Part shown: piece by piece, positions 47,466 to 58,479 of the stretch
Layout: every line of letters starts with the position of its first letter
Position numbering within the stretch: position 1 is the first letter of the stretch
Assembly: GCA_003508835.1 (NCBI GenBank)
Contig: PUFA01000289.1
Span: forward strand, 1,426,001-1,490,000
Length of the DNA stretch: 64,000 bases
Reading direction: 5' to 3'
DNA from: Eonycteris spelaea
Taxonomy: Eukaryota > Chordata > Mammalia > Chiroptera > Pteropodidae
Position numbers and translations under genes: made by a program
The notes under the pieces: model-generated
Databases searched by the model: none
Told to the model about the DNA's origin: nothing
The model's input: the letters and a program-made list of their open reading frames with translations, nothing else

Positions 47466-48340
47466 AATTTGAGAAAAGCAACTATTAGAGAGTGCTTAAA
47501 AGTCATAAGACTGGATGAGCTTCCCAAGGAAGAGAGTATCAACAGAGAAAAGAAAACCCATTACTGATTCCTAAATTACTCCAACATGAAGGAGTTAGGA
47601 GATGGGGGAAATAAAAAAGACTGAGAAGTAGATGTCAGAGAGGGAGGATGAAAGCCAGGTATGTGTAAGTTCTGACTGGCAAGTGGAAAAATTATTTACA
47701 GGTTGCTGATAGGTCAAGAAAGATGAGGACTGAGAACTGACAATTGGTTTAACAACATCGAGCACACAGGGTGTTGATAAAGGCAGTGGATGATAAAGAG
47801 AGAATGGGAGAGAGAATATAGTATAGTATACATAATAGCTGTTTCAAAATTAGAAATAAATAGAGAAGTATTATGAGGGGAAATTAAGTCAATAAATGAT
47901 TATTTTTATTTGTTTTATTTTATGAGCAGGAAAATATTGATGTATTGGCATTCTGATGGGAATAATTCAATGCAAGTAGAAATTGACAATGTATACATGG
48001 AAAAGATTTGCTGGGGCAGTGAGTTTGAGTAGGCTGCATAGACAAATAAAGGAAGGTGTCGGCCCTAAATAGGATTATTAAATATTAATCCAAGGGAAGG
48101 TAGCCTGTACTGCCTCAAATGCATGTAGGTAGATGTGTGGGATCATGTAGAATTTCTCTTCTGATTGTTTTTATTTTTCAGTGAAATGAAAAGTAAAGTC
48201 ATGAAAAGAGTGTAAGGCTAGGAGAAGAGGCACTGGAGGTTAGAGGGGGCAAATAAAGCATTAAATACTCACCTGTGAGAATGAAAGAGTTATTGGATGA
48301 GAAACTGTAATACTGAATAGGTTATATTAATGTAAAAACA
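47466..48340. repeat. Family A ancient repeat, proximal segment
   Basis: Purine-rich text such as 'acaggttgctgataggtcaa' near 47699, 'gaaagatgaggactgagaac', 'tggcattctgatgggaataa' near 47947 and 'gatttgctggggcagtgagt' fits one long old repeat. It is interrupted by the LTR at 48345. Confidence 0.55.
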
Positions 48341-48344
48341 TTTA

Positions 48345-48712
48345 CTGCCCTTTCCCACTAATTCCTCATTAACATTCATGCCCTGCAGAAGGACTATAAT
48401 CCCCATCTCATTGTTAAGCATGGTCAAATGACTTTCTTTAGCCAACAAAATATAAGTGGAAGTGGCATGTATCACTTCAGAAGAGAAGCTTTAAAAAATA
48501 GCATGTGATTCTACTACCTCTTCTTTCCTTCTGCCATGAGTACATTAGTACTCCCAGAATAGAGCTCTTCCATTAACTTACTCTGAGAGTAAAGAATCAA
48601 AGCTGATCCACAGTGTATATTTAAAGTAAATGAAAAACAAATCTTTTCATTGCATTTACTACTGAGACTTTGAGGTTGTTTAGTATCACAGTAGAACTAG
48701 ACAGCATTGGTT
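48345..48712 (+). repeat. Old MLT1-type LTR inserted in family A
   Basis: The sequence 'tggtcaaatgactttcttta', 'gtggaagtggcatgtatcac', 'cctcttctttccttctgcca' and, at the end, 'ctactgagactttgaggttg' followed by 'tttagtatcacagtagaact' gives the plan of an old MaLR LTR. Confidence 0.6.
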
Positions 48713-48714
48713 GC

Positions 48715-49120
48715 TACAGAGAGAATTAAGGGCTCACTTGAAGGTTCTATAGAGTAAGACCATCGCAGGGCTGTGAGTTTTTTCCCAGCCACATTCATCT
48801 GCATGGAGGCAGGCATGACATATGTGTAAGGTCATATTTAAACAGAATCGTGAGTCTTTAAGTATAAGGAAGTAGGAAACAGGCAAGGGATTTGAGAGTG
48901 TTACAAAGAAGTAGTTATTGCAATTGACTATACAGTTAAAAAAATAAGAAATTGAGGACAGTGAAGAAAAGGAAAAAGGTGTTAGGGAAACAGATTGAAG
49001 GTCTTGGTAGGAAACAAAGGATTTATGGAGGTGAGGTACTGGAGAGAGTGAAGAAAAAGAGAAGTTTGTGGTCAGAGCATGGGATATAGTTTCTATAGAA
49101 GAATGGCCATTACTGGTGAC
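48715..49120. repeat. Family A ancient repeat, distal segment (probable)
   Basis: After the LTR, purine-rich text resumes ('ttgctacagagagaattaag', 'gaggtactggagagagtgaa', 'aaaaagagaagtttgtggtc') and probably belongs to the same repeat as 47466-48340. Confidence 0.4.
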
Positions 49121-49125
49121 AGCTC

Positions 49126-49424
49126 TAGACCTGTGCTACTTAAAACATGGTTGCAGAGCAAAGCCAGACTGTGAACTTCATATGTGTCATCAATGAGATA
49201 ATTGCAGAAGTTGAGAATAAACAAGCAGAAAATTTGACAGCAACTTGACAGGGCCATGATATCCAAGCATTTGATCAGTGGGCTTGCACTGTTTGCACCT
49301 ACATTTTTCACTAATTTTATTTTATTCTCCAAAAGCATCAGTGTATGATGAATTAAACATTACAAAACAACAACAGTATAAAGAGGGAGTTTCATCTTTC
49401 TAGCCAGTTTGAGAAATTTAGTTA
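49126..49424 (+). mobile_element. hAT-type nonautonomous DNA transposon (degraded)
   Basis: The left flank 'ctctaga' is a typical hAT target sequence. The element starts 'ctgtgctacttaaaacatgg' (compare CAGTGGTTCTTAAA ends) and finishes at 'cagtttgagaaatttagt', resembling the inverted GTTTGAGAA... terminus. An open frame on the minus strand spans it without a transposase domain. Confidence 0.5.
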
Positions 49425-49435
49425 ATGGCAACAAG

Positions 49436-49912
49436 TGTCAACTTTTTGGTTTCTCGACCCCTTTAAGCTCTTAAAAATTATTGATGGCAAAAATATTTTT
49501 ATGTAGACTATATCTGTTGACATTTAGTATATCAGAAATTACAGCAGGAATTGTAAAAATATATATTTAATTCAATTAAATAATAAACCCATTATATGTT
49601 AACATAACATATTTTATAATGTTTTCTAAAATAAAAAATAATTCGTGATTGGCATTGTTTTATATTTTGCACATCTATTAAATTTCTGGCTAAAGAGAAG
49701 ACAACTGTATTCCCAAATCTGCTTCTACCTTCAACCATTGTGGTATTACATGTCATGTAGCCTCTGGAAAACATTGTACACTCATGAGAAAGTGAGAGTA
49801 AAAAACATAAGTAACACTTTAACAATACTATGAAAATAACTTTTAACCCTGAAAGTGTCTTGAGGATCTCAGGGTATATTGGGCCTCACCTTGAGAATGG
49901 CTGGTCTAGGGT
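49436..49912 (+). mobile_element. hAT-type nonautonomous DNA transposon (MER/Charlie group)
   Basis: The start 'gtgtcaactttttggtttct' and 'cgacccctttaagctcttaa', the middle 'aataaacccattatatgtta' and 'catgtcatgtagcctctgga', and the end 'cctcaccttgagaatggctg' follow a well-known MER hAT consensus across almost 480 bases. The right flank 'gtctaggg' fits a hAT target. No transposase is present. Confidence 0.75.
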
Positions 49913-49914
49913 AT

Positions 49915-50115
49915 AGACAATGAAATGAGTGTCTAAGGCAGAACGTAGGGCAAAATAATTGGAGAGGAGAAGAGAAATCCAAGAAACTGAGAGGCCAGAG
50001 GATCGGAAATCACCACTGATCACGGCAGGAATTGTGTTGAATAGATGGCAGCTTGCCAAGAGCTAAAACTCTTCAAGGCACAAGGAGGAGTAAAGCAGAA
50101 AAGGGGTAGGGCCTG
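49915..50115. repeat. Possible family A repeat, far distal segment
   Basis: The purine-rich text near 49960-50110 ('aattggagaggagaagagaa') may continue the repeat interrupted by the hAT elements. It is weak. Confidence 0.3.
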
Positions 50116-50119
50116 GATG

Positions 50120-52630
50120 ACAGCACAAATGAGCAGTGACTTATGAAGTCTTCCTTTGGAAGTTATGAAATTAAAAAAAAAATCATTAAGAGGAAGCGTT
50201 CAGCTTAATAAAAATAAGGAAAACTAGCTAATTCAGCTCTTTACAGAGTATTAAATATGATGATGCCAAAAGAGAGCTAGGGATTAAAATGCTTTTTATT
50301 CTCTCCTTGGGGTGATTACTACTCATTTGTATATAATTGATAGTTATTGATTGCAATGACTTTATTACTATTGCTCTGGATGATGCTAGCTAGCCATGGT
50401 TTGCATTTTTTTTTTTTAACACTCTAAACATCCCCTCCTCTGGTACACCAAGCCAATAAAATAAGCATTGCAATACTTCAAGAAACAGTCAATAGTTTAT
50501 AAAATCTAGACAGTGATTGACGTGTCTGGCTTTATTCTCTGCCAGCTATTAGCAGCAAAGGTCAAAAAACAACCATAAGTCAACTAAAACTTCAAATGAG
50601 CTTACATCTCTCTTTTTCAGACAAATGAGACCCATGGTCCCAGGAATGTGCAGCTCAGAAATCAAAACGACATCTTTGGCTGAGCTATAGGAATAGAGAA
50701 TTGGGAATTACAAGTAGACGTAAATGCCACACTTAAGATGGTTTTTAAATAAATCACATCCAAATCCCAGAGCTAAAATGAGAGGCAATTACTCTTGTTC
50801 AGTTTTGGCACTTCTAAAAAGATCTTAGGGCAGAAGAAGGAGAAATAGGGGACTAGGACAAAGGAACGGAGTCCAGGGACCTTCTGGTTTCACGAATGAA
50901 AACATTATTTAACAGAACAGGAATGATTTGTCAAGGTGACATTCACATTCCCATAGTAATTAATTTTTATTCCCATCATTGAACATGAAGAATTAGAAAG
51001 TACATGAAGCAGAGAATTATAAATGTTCCTAGTGAAAACTAAGAAGTACTTGACAGTATTGGTATTATTTAACACTCAGTGAGCACCAGAAATGGTCTGG
51101 GCTTCATCCAGATCAAGGCAGTAATGTGCCATAGAGTCCTGTGGACTGCTGTGGTGAGCTGAAGCCCTTGTGTTTCATCAGTAATACAGTCAATCTGGAT
51201 TAAGTAGCAATTTAAATTCTGGCTGTTGTTTGAGAATGCTTTGTTACACTATTTCAGCAACAACATTACTGCCATTAAGCAAACTCAGCAATTGTTTGAT
51301 TGATTGTGCTCCTGTTAAGAGTACCTTCACATTGATTCATGATACCTGCATTCTGTATTGGAAGAAGGAAAAGAAATCAAGTCACAATTCACAAATTTGC
51401 AAGCCAGTTTGCTATCTCTTCCTCCCTGCAGTATTTTGAAGGAGTGTAAAAAAGATATTTCTCTTAGCAAAAGAGTGGCAGGGAAAAAAAGCAAATGCAT
51501 AAATGTTTGTGGATGAAGAAATCAATGGACATTTATCTTATGCAATTCCCATTCCTTATACACTCATCTGTACCCCAGATATGCCATGCAATATCGGCTC
51601 CTCTTTCCTTGGCAAAATCAGAAATAGCAGGTAAGGCATTGTGTGCTCCTGTGCAACAGGTTTCAGTGAATATGGGAATGGCTAAGGCACAATTAGAAAG
51701 CTTAGCACAAGAAAGAACAAATAATGGAGTACTAAAACCTTAAAGGAAATAATAGATTTAAACATAACCATAGCTAGTATCACAAACTTAACAGAAAAAA
51801 AAGAGAGCAAAGGTATATGCTTAAGATTCCTTCCAGAATTCCAGAGAAACACAGAGAATGCCAGATGTGTCATTTTTGTGTGATCATGGAATCATGGAGT
51901 AGGAAGTGGAGAATTTTCTTTCAATTTTGCTACCTCTTTCCCCAGAACTAACATGTTTCATCTACAATATAGCTATATGACACCCTGACACACTCTAAAC
52001 AGGCATGCCCCTTTTAAATAGTACTTCAAAGCTAGCAAATTAAAAATCTTTCATCCATTATGCTCTCCTCAGTCTATAATATGTTATTTTTTTAGGTATA
52101 TACTTAATAGCATTTGCCAGTTTATCCCTCTTAACTCTTAAGATGAAGTGTTGCAGTTGGATCACTGCGTAAAGCTTCAATCTAAGAAGGTACCACACTG
52201 CTGTGGTTAGTGGCCAACAGGTAATACTAAGTTGACACTGAGCCCCATTTATATTACCTTCAGCACTGCTTTAGTCGGGATCTAACTATGGAAATAGGTT
52301 CACATGTACACAGATTTTTTTTATAATGTTTCATCCCATTTAATGTGTTTTTGTCAATGGTTGTTAATGATTGTGTGTGCCCAAGGTCAATTTGTTTATT
52401 TCATTTATGTCAAATTCAAAATGGCATAGGTTTAGGTCAGACTCTGATCATAAATTATGTTAATTTAGATGATCATACTAATTTATAAGTAGCCCAACTT
52501 TAATTTAGTTTTTCAGGGATACAGATAATATACTATGTCAACATGGGCAAAAAAAGAAAATTAATGACAAGAGAAGTAATAATTAGAAAAGATGAATAGC
52601 AAAGACAATTACTTCAAGCAAATTGTCTCA
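50120..52630. other. No gene recognised
   Basis: Unique-looking sequence. Open frames at 51230-51439, 51495-51743 and 51682-51873 (-) have no recognised domains or splice context. Confidence 0.45.
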
Positions 52631-52637
52631 GCTAGAA

Positions 52638-52862
52638 CAGCGGTCCTCAACCTTTCTGGCACCAGGGACTGGCGCTCCTATGAGAATCTAATGCCTGATG
52701 ATCTGAGATGGAGCTGAGGTGGTGAGGCTAGCACTGAAGAGCAGCTGTAAACACAGATGAAGCTTTGCTCTCTATCCCGCCACTCACCTCTTGCTGTATA
52801 GTCCGGTTCCTAACAGGCCATGGACTGGTATCAGCCCCCAGCCCAGGTGTTGGGGACCCCTG
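52638..52862 (+). mobile_element. hAT-like nonautonomous DNA transposon with terminal inverted repeats
   Basis: The left end reads 'cagcggtcctcaacctttct' and the right end, reversed, reads 'caggggtccccaacacctgg'. These are matching inverted termini of a 225-base element. The 8-base flanks (52630-52637 'agctagaa' and 52863-52870 'atctaaat') agree at five of eight positions and fit the TCTAGA-like hAT target preference. The inner text ('gccatggactggtatcagcc') is familiar from mammalian genomes. There is no transposase, so it was mobilised in trans. Confidence 0.8.
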
Positions 52863-53284
52863 ATCTAAATAACTTATCCTATGTTGAAACAAGTGACATA
52901 TTTCTAATATGGAGTGTTTGATGCTACAATTAAGCAAGGGGATAATGCAGAGAATAATTCGGCTATAGTCAGCCAGAATACTTTTGTGCCTGGAAAGCTC
53001 TCAATGTGGCAGAAATAATAAGTCTTATGGCTTTTGAAGTTTTTTCAAAGAATATTAATGTCTACTATCGCATATCATTCTCACCACCACCCTACAGCGT
53101 CAGTACAACACACTTTCATCACACTTGATAGAAGAGATTGAGGCAAAGAATTGTCCAGAGTCATAGTTAACTGAAAAATCAAAAGTGATAACTTAGCTCT
53201 CCTGGTCCCTTGGTGTGAGAGTTTAGGGTAAGGTCATTTTGGCCCTATAGCAATGTAAAGAACAATATGCTCAGTACCCCTAGA

Positions 53285-53497
53285 CAGTGGTCTCAACCTC
53301 AGCACTACTGACATTTGGGGTTGAATAATTCTTTGTGGTGGGGGCTGTACTGTGCACTGTAGGATGGTTAGCAGCTTCCCTGTCTTCTACCCACTAGGCG
53401 AGAGTAGCACCTTCCTCCCAGTGTGACAACCAAAAATGTTTCCAAATATTACCAATGCCCCTGGGGGGACAAAAAGGCCCTGACTTGAGATCCACTA
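53285..53497 (+). mobile_element. MER5A-like hAT-Charlie element
   Basis: The full order 'cagtggtctcaacctcagca', 'ctgacatttggggttgaata', 'attctttgtggtgggggctg', 'tgtgcactgtaggatggtta', 'gtgtgacaaccaaaaatgtt' and 'gacttgagatccacta' matches MER5A closely. It is one of the least diverged old elements here and is flanked by 'cctaga' and 'atctagtg', a decayed 8-base duplication. Confidence 0.92.
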
Positions 53498-53734
53498 ATC
53501 TAGTGACAACTTCAAAGGAGTCACATGACTCCCCTGTCCTCAGTAGCCAGGGAAGAAGACTGGTTTGGAGACATTTGCCTTCTAGAGACCCATAACAAAC
53601 CATTTACTTATCTACTCATTTATTCTAAACTGGATGAGGCAGATTATGTTAATTGCCCAAGCAATAATCATTCTTCTTCCTTCAAGAGAGAATTGCAATT
53701 TTGTTTGGGGTGGCTAGAAGCTCAGCTAAAAAAC

Positions 53735-54082
53735 TACATTTCCCAGCCCCTTAGCAGTCAATATGACCATATGACTAAGTTCTGGCCAATGAAATATAAT
53801 CAAAAGTTGTGGGGTAGGATTTCCAGAGAAGCTCTTTAAGACAGAACAGTCAACTAATTACTTCTTCCTGCTTCTTAAGGTTTCAGTAGCAATCTTGAAC
53901 AATCAGTGACCTTGAGAATAGAAGACAGTATTAAGGGTAAAAAGGAAGACACTGAGTTAAAGCTTGGATTTCTGAAGACTATGGATCATATCAATTCCTA
54001 ACTGCTAACCTTTTATCCACGTTTACACCATTGCTGTGGATTTCCTGTTATATGCCACTGAACCTAATAGTAACTGATACCA
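53735..54082 (+). repeat. Old MLT1-type LTR
   Basis: The blocks 'aactacatttcccagcccct', 'atgactaagttctggccaat', 'gatttccagagaagctcttt' and, at the end, 'ctgttatatgccactgaacc' followed by 'taatagtaactgatac' mark a complete old MaLR-type LTR. Confidence 0.65.
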
Positions 54083-54490
54083 AGGTAACCTCAGGAAAAT
54101 AACACATGGATAACCAGAAATTATGGTTAAAACACAACCACAGCTCTTCAAAGGTGTCAAAGGCATAAAAAACAAGGCTAAGAAACTACCACACTTCAAT
54201 GAAATTAAAGAGACATGACAAGTAAACATAATGTGGCCCCCTGGGTTGGATCCTGCCACAGAGAAGGACATCCATGAGAAAACTGGTAAAATACAAATAA
54301 AATCTATAGTTTAGTTAATAGTATTGTATCAGTGTTTATGTTTTAGTTCTGACAAATGTTATATGAGATGGTTACATAAAATGTTAACTCTGGGAAAGTT
54401 GGGTGTAGGGTATATGGCAACATTCTGTATTTTTGCAACTTTTCCATAAATCTAAAATCATTCAAAAATAAAAAAGTTTTAAAAATGCAT
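54083..54490 (+). repeat. L1M-type 3' end fragment
   Basis: The blocks 'gagaaaactggtaaaataca', 'atagtttagttaatagtatt', 'ggttacataaaatgttaact' and 'ttttgcaacttttccataaa', then an AAAAATAAAAAAG tail, are the 3' end of an old L1. It abuts the LTR end exactly. Confidence 0.7.
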
Positions 54491-54779
54491 AATTATAGTC
54501 AACTCTGAATTATAAGAAGCAAGTTAACCAATTAATAGACCAATCACAGTTAAGAACAGCAATGACTGTGTTTGGAAAGGGATCGAACAGGGAGGTAGGT
54601 GCCCCTAGCTAAAAGGATAAAGGGTCAAATAAGAGCTCTACCTACTCAGCCTCCTTCTCTGTGATCCTCTCTTCCCTGCTCAGGCATAAGACCTTCCTCC
54701 TCCTCTCCAGAACCAAGAGAAGCCTGCACATCTTGGTTTCCTGATTCAATTTGCTTAAACACATGTCTTTCACCAAACT

Positions 54780-54870
54780 GTAAATCTTTTGAGGAAGGAT
54801 AATTTCTTATTCATTTTGACATCCACAGGTCCTAGCTCTTATCCTGACCAATAATCAGCACTGATGTTTA
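54780..54870 (+). repeat. L2 3' fragment
   Basis: The block 'ctgtaaatcttttgaggaag' followed by 'catccacaggtcctagctct' is L2-like. Confidence 0.55.
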
Positions 54871-55299
54871 GTGAAAAAATAAGTGAAATAATCACTTGCT
54901 TTTTTTATTAAATGAGAGAAAGTAATTTAAAAATTATTATTTCATAGGATTCTGATTCTGTTTCCTTCTCTAGCCTAAATCTTGATTTTATCATTATCCT
55001 TGACTTTGTCTCTACCTGTTCTCCTTCCATTGTTTGCCTTGCAGAACATCAGCTCTGAACAGATCTAAACATTCAGCTTCTCTATTTCATATCTATGTCC
55101 TTATGCACTAGTGAGACCATAACTCTGTGATGATAAATGAATGATGAATCAAGCTTTAATGTGTTTGTTACTGCTTAGATGCCCTTCTCCAGTGGCAGCA
55201 AAACAGATACTAACTCATGGTATTCCAACTCTAGCTATTATTAAATTTATTTGATGTCTCTATCTGGATTATCCTTGTACATTCAATCGTCATCCAGTC

Positions 55300-55555
55300 T
55301 TCTTGGCCTTAGGAGTCAGTATGGTCTCCCCACCTCCAAGAAATTTTGCTTGATTTTTCCATTCATATCAGAGAATATGCCTCTGATTTTGCATGCCAAT
55401 TATGAATACATTTATCATGACACTTTCCCTACTGCAATGTAACTGATGATTTACATTTCTAACTTCCACAAAAGAGTATAACACTCTTAAAGTCAATGAT
55501 TTTATAATGCTAATACTCAGCACAGTGTCTAGCATATGTATACTCAATAAACATT
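55300..55555 (+). repeat. L2 LINE 3' region
   Basis: The blocks 'gtctccccacctccaagaaa', 'gatttacatttctaacttcc' and 'cagcacagtgtctagcatat', then 'gtatactcaataaaca', are in forward L2 order. Confidence 0.7.
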
Positions 55556-55574
55556 ATTAAAAAGATAGAAAGAC

Positions 55575-55671
55575 CAAAGGAAGAAAGAAAAGAAAGAAGG
55601 AAGGAAGGAAGGAAGGAAGGAAGGAAGGAAGGAAGGAAGGCAGGAAGGCAGGCAGGCAGGCAGGCAGGCAT
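55575..55671 (+). repeat. Compound (GAAA/GGAA)n-(GGCA)n microsatellite
   Basis: Purine-only GAAA and GGAA units run from about 55575 to 55639. The tract then turns into alternating GGCA/GGAA and finally GGCA units up to 55671. It sits directly behind the L2 3' end, a common nursery for such repeats. Confidence 0.97.
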
Positions 55672-55679
55672 TATGAAGA

Positions 55680-57095
55680 TACCTAGAAAATTTTTCAGAT
55701 GATAGATTCAGAAATAACTTTTTTAGCCTTTCCCAAACACTATCTTCTACCTCTCAGCTTGTTGCCAACCTTCCTATCTATACATGCTCTTCTTGTCACA
55801 TCACCTTTTCTGTAGTCCCAGTTTTTCTACTGATATGCTCCCAAAAACAATGTGCTAAAGGATATAAATATGTATAAAATACATAAAACCTAAAACCTAA
55901 AAGATTTGTATTCTGTTTCTAATATACTTATAGCAATACACCATTTTCATTTGACTCATCTTAATTTGCTTCATCATACCTTTCTCTAGAAATCTGGTAC
56001 TGATGCCTTGGGACTGAGCCAAGATGAATTTTAATGATGCTTCATGCTATGTCTAAAATTATTCTTAAAAGTTTAAGTGACCTGACTCTTTTCCCTCAGT
56101 TTAGTCACAACACCACTAGAGATATTAATGGGTAACTCTTATGATCTGATCACTTCGGGGTCTTAGTACAGGGTAGGTAGAGGCAACAACTGTCAAAATC
56201 CAACGTGTCAGTCTTTCTCTTTCACAAAATCTTCTAGAACCTGTAAGTAAATAGAATTCCTATTAACTAGGTCATCAGCTCTTCCAATAATCTAGGACAT
56301 GGATGTTTTCAAGCTCAGACAACTACCCTTCTGTCCTTGTGCATCAATCTCTAAAGAACATAGAAAGAGATTGTAATTGACACTTTTATAAAGGTTTCCT
56401 TGGTGAAGAGGTGCTTGAAGTTTTTAAGTCAGAATAAAGGTTAAAGTTAAAGCCTACAAATTGCTAAAGCTACAACTCCTTTTAGAGTACGTTCATTGTT
56501 AGTTTATGTGAAAGAGACACACAAACAAAGTCATTATGAATAAAACTCAGTGGGCATTCATGTTGCATTTTTTTTAAGGAAAAAAACTATAATTAATAGA
56601 AACAATATAAGGTAGTGACAAGGCAATTAGTTTGGTGGTTATTCAATAATAGTTTTCTTGCTAAAGAAAATTTAACTTTAATAATAATTTAAACTTCTTT
56701 TTGTTATGCCACTAATTATAACTCTGTTGATGATAGTCATTCTGGTAAAGATGTCCTGCAAATAATTGAAATAAGAAGTTAGAATATAGTTAAGAGGCCA
56801 TGACCAGAATAATGGATTTAGAAGTCATTTGTAGAGGTAATAATTGAGCAAAGGTATTGATTATAGAGAATAAGAGAACAAAGCTTTATAACATTTGTTG
56901 TTGACAAGCAAACAAATAAACAAACAAAAAATAAAAAGCCAAGAAAAGAGAAATTCACCATGAGGAAGATTTTTGGAGAACAAGGCAGCTCACTGTCATT
57001 AAAGCCAAAAAGTATGTTTTCTAGTCTTCTTTTACAAATCTCCTTAGTACCTGGCACTGCAAGTTCTCTGTAAATATTATATATCTGCATATGTG
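55680..57095. other. No gene recognised
   Basis: AT-rich sequence. The 132-residue frame on the minus strand at 56818-57216 includes a serine/leucine-rich stretch from a GA-repeat and a hydrophobic Phe/Cys/Val stretch from an (AAAC)n-like tract. Neither is a convincing protein feature. Confidence 0.45.
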
Positions 57096-57100
57096 TTTTA

Positions 57101-57143
57101 GAGAGAGAGAGAGAGAAATAGAGTGAGAGAAAGAAAGAAAGTA
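57101..57143 (+). repeat. (GA)n/(GAAA)n microsatellite
   Basis: GA steps turn into GAAA units after a small interruption. Confidence 0.9.
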
Positions 57144-57214
57144 ATTTCTCTGTAAATATTTCATGACTATATAAGTAACATGTTAAATCATATATTATAG
57201 CTGAAGTACATTCC

Positions 57215-57600
57215 ATTTTAGTTGCTAACTACAGACAAAAATTAAATTAAAATTATAATGTTCAAACATAATAGAAGTTTACTTTTCCCTTCTGTAAAAT
57301 CTAAAATGAATATTCCTGATGAGTTTTTCTCCTCTAAGTGTTGGCTCAAGAACTCAAACTCTTTTTAACTCATGGCTCTGCCATCTTCAACACCTGGCTT
57401 CCAAGACTTCGGAACACCTGGCTGTGCTAATATGCGTACAGATGCCAAAATGAGAAATTGGCAGATTTTATTCCTCCCTCACATTCCATTGGCAAGAACC
57501 AATCTCCTGGACTCACTTAGATACAAGAATAGCTGGGAAATATAGCCCCTGGTTGGCATTTCTCTCAGGCAACTACAGTACAAGGAAAGTATAATTTTTA
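57215..57600 (-). repeat. Old MLT1-like LTR (diverged)
   Basis: The blocks 'catggctctgccatcttcaa', 'ctcacattccattggcaaga' and 'gaatagctgggaaatatagc' fit a reversed old MaLR-like LTR. Confidence 0.55.
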
Positions 57601-57736
57601 CTGGACAACTGTATCTGAAGTGAGTTTAATTTGTTTTGTCTTATTGGCACAGTTGTTCAAGTTAAGAGAATTAGCTTGATTTAAATTGTTGTTATCCAAT
57701 GCCAAATAACAAATTTTTATTTAAAAGAAAATTTGA

Positions 57737-57830
57737 TGGAATGGAATATGTAAATTAATGGAAATAAAATATGTACTGGAACATGTAAAATAATGGATTT
57801 TACATGTGAAATGGAATATGTAAAATAAAA
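57737..57830 (+). repeat. Degenerate tandem repeat with a hairpin
   Basis: Units like 'ggaatatgtaaaataatgga' recur about four times. Within them 57781-57791 and 57797-57807 form a perfect inverted repeat with 11-base arms and a 5-base loop. Confidence 0.8.
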
Positions 57831-58234
57831 TAATTAAATAACACAATGTTTACGCTGGGGAGAAAAATTCTCCATTTGGTCATCAAACATGGAATGGTGA
57901 TAATGATGGCGTGTTGATGATGCTAGTAATGGTGGTAGTGGTGATTTCGTAGGGAAAATAACACATATGCCTGATCAGAAACTCACTTCTGTAGTATGAA
58001 AGTTTTTTTTTTTTCAAGTTTGTTTTTGGCTTCCCAACCCCAACCAATAAAAGTCTGCATGTAATTTAATATCCTTTTGTAGATTATGTGGAAATTTAAG
58101 TAGAGACAAAAAAAATACAATTGAAATAGCAGCAAATTAATAATAAATAAGTTGTTTTACCCTTTGTTTTACTTTAGCTTAGAACGATATTAATGGCTAC
58201 AAATCTTCCTTTCTATGTGATGCTTCCACTACTG

Positions 58235-58475
58235 TCATCAACAACCAAGTTAACAGGTTCAACATTTGCACTCTGCAGTCAAACGACTTGGATCCACCAC
58301 TCACTTCACTTTGGACAATTGCTTAACCTATTCTATGCCTCGATTTTAGACATCTGTAAAATGGGGATAATAGTAATAGTAATAGTAGATAATAGGGTCT
58401 TTAAAAGGCTTACATGAAGTAAGATATATAATGTACTTAGTGCCTTGCAATACAGTAGCACAGAGTAAACACAGA
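58235..58475 (+). repeat. MIR SINE, nearly complete
   Basis: The blocks 'tttgcactctgcagtcaaac', 'tcactttggacaattgctta' and 'tctgtaaaatggggataata', then 'atgtacttagtgccttgcaa', are in forward MIR order. The ATAGTA units near 58370-58390 have expanded. Confidence 0.85.
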
Positions 58476-58479
58476 ATAT

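Noticed and set aside
56818..57216. A 132-residue minus-strand frame with a hydrophobic Phe/Cys/Val stretch resembling a membrane segment
   Set aside because: The hydrophobic stretch comes from an (AAAC)n-like tract and the Ser/Leu part from a GA repeat. No family resemblance was seen.
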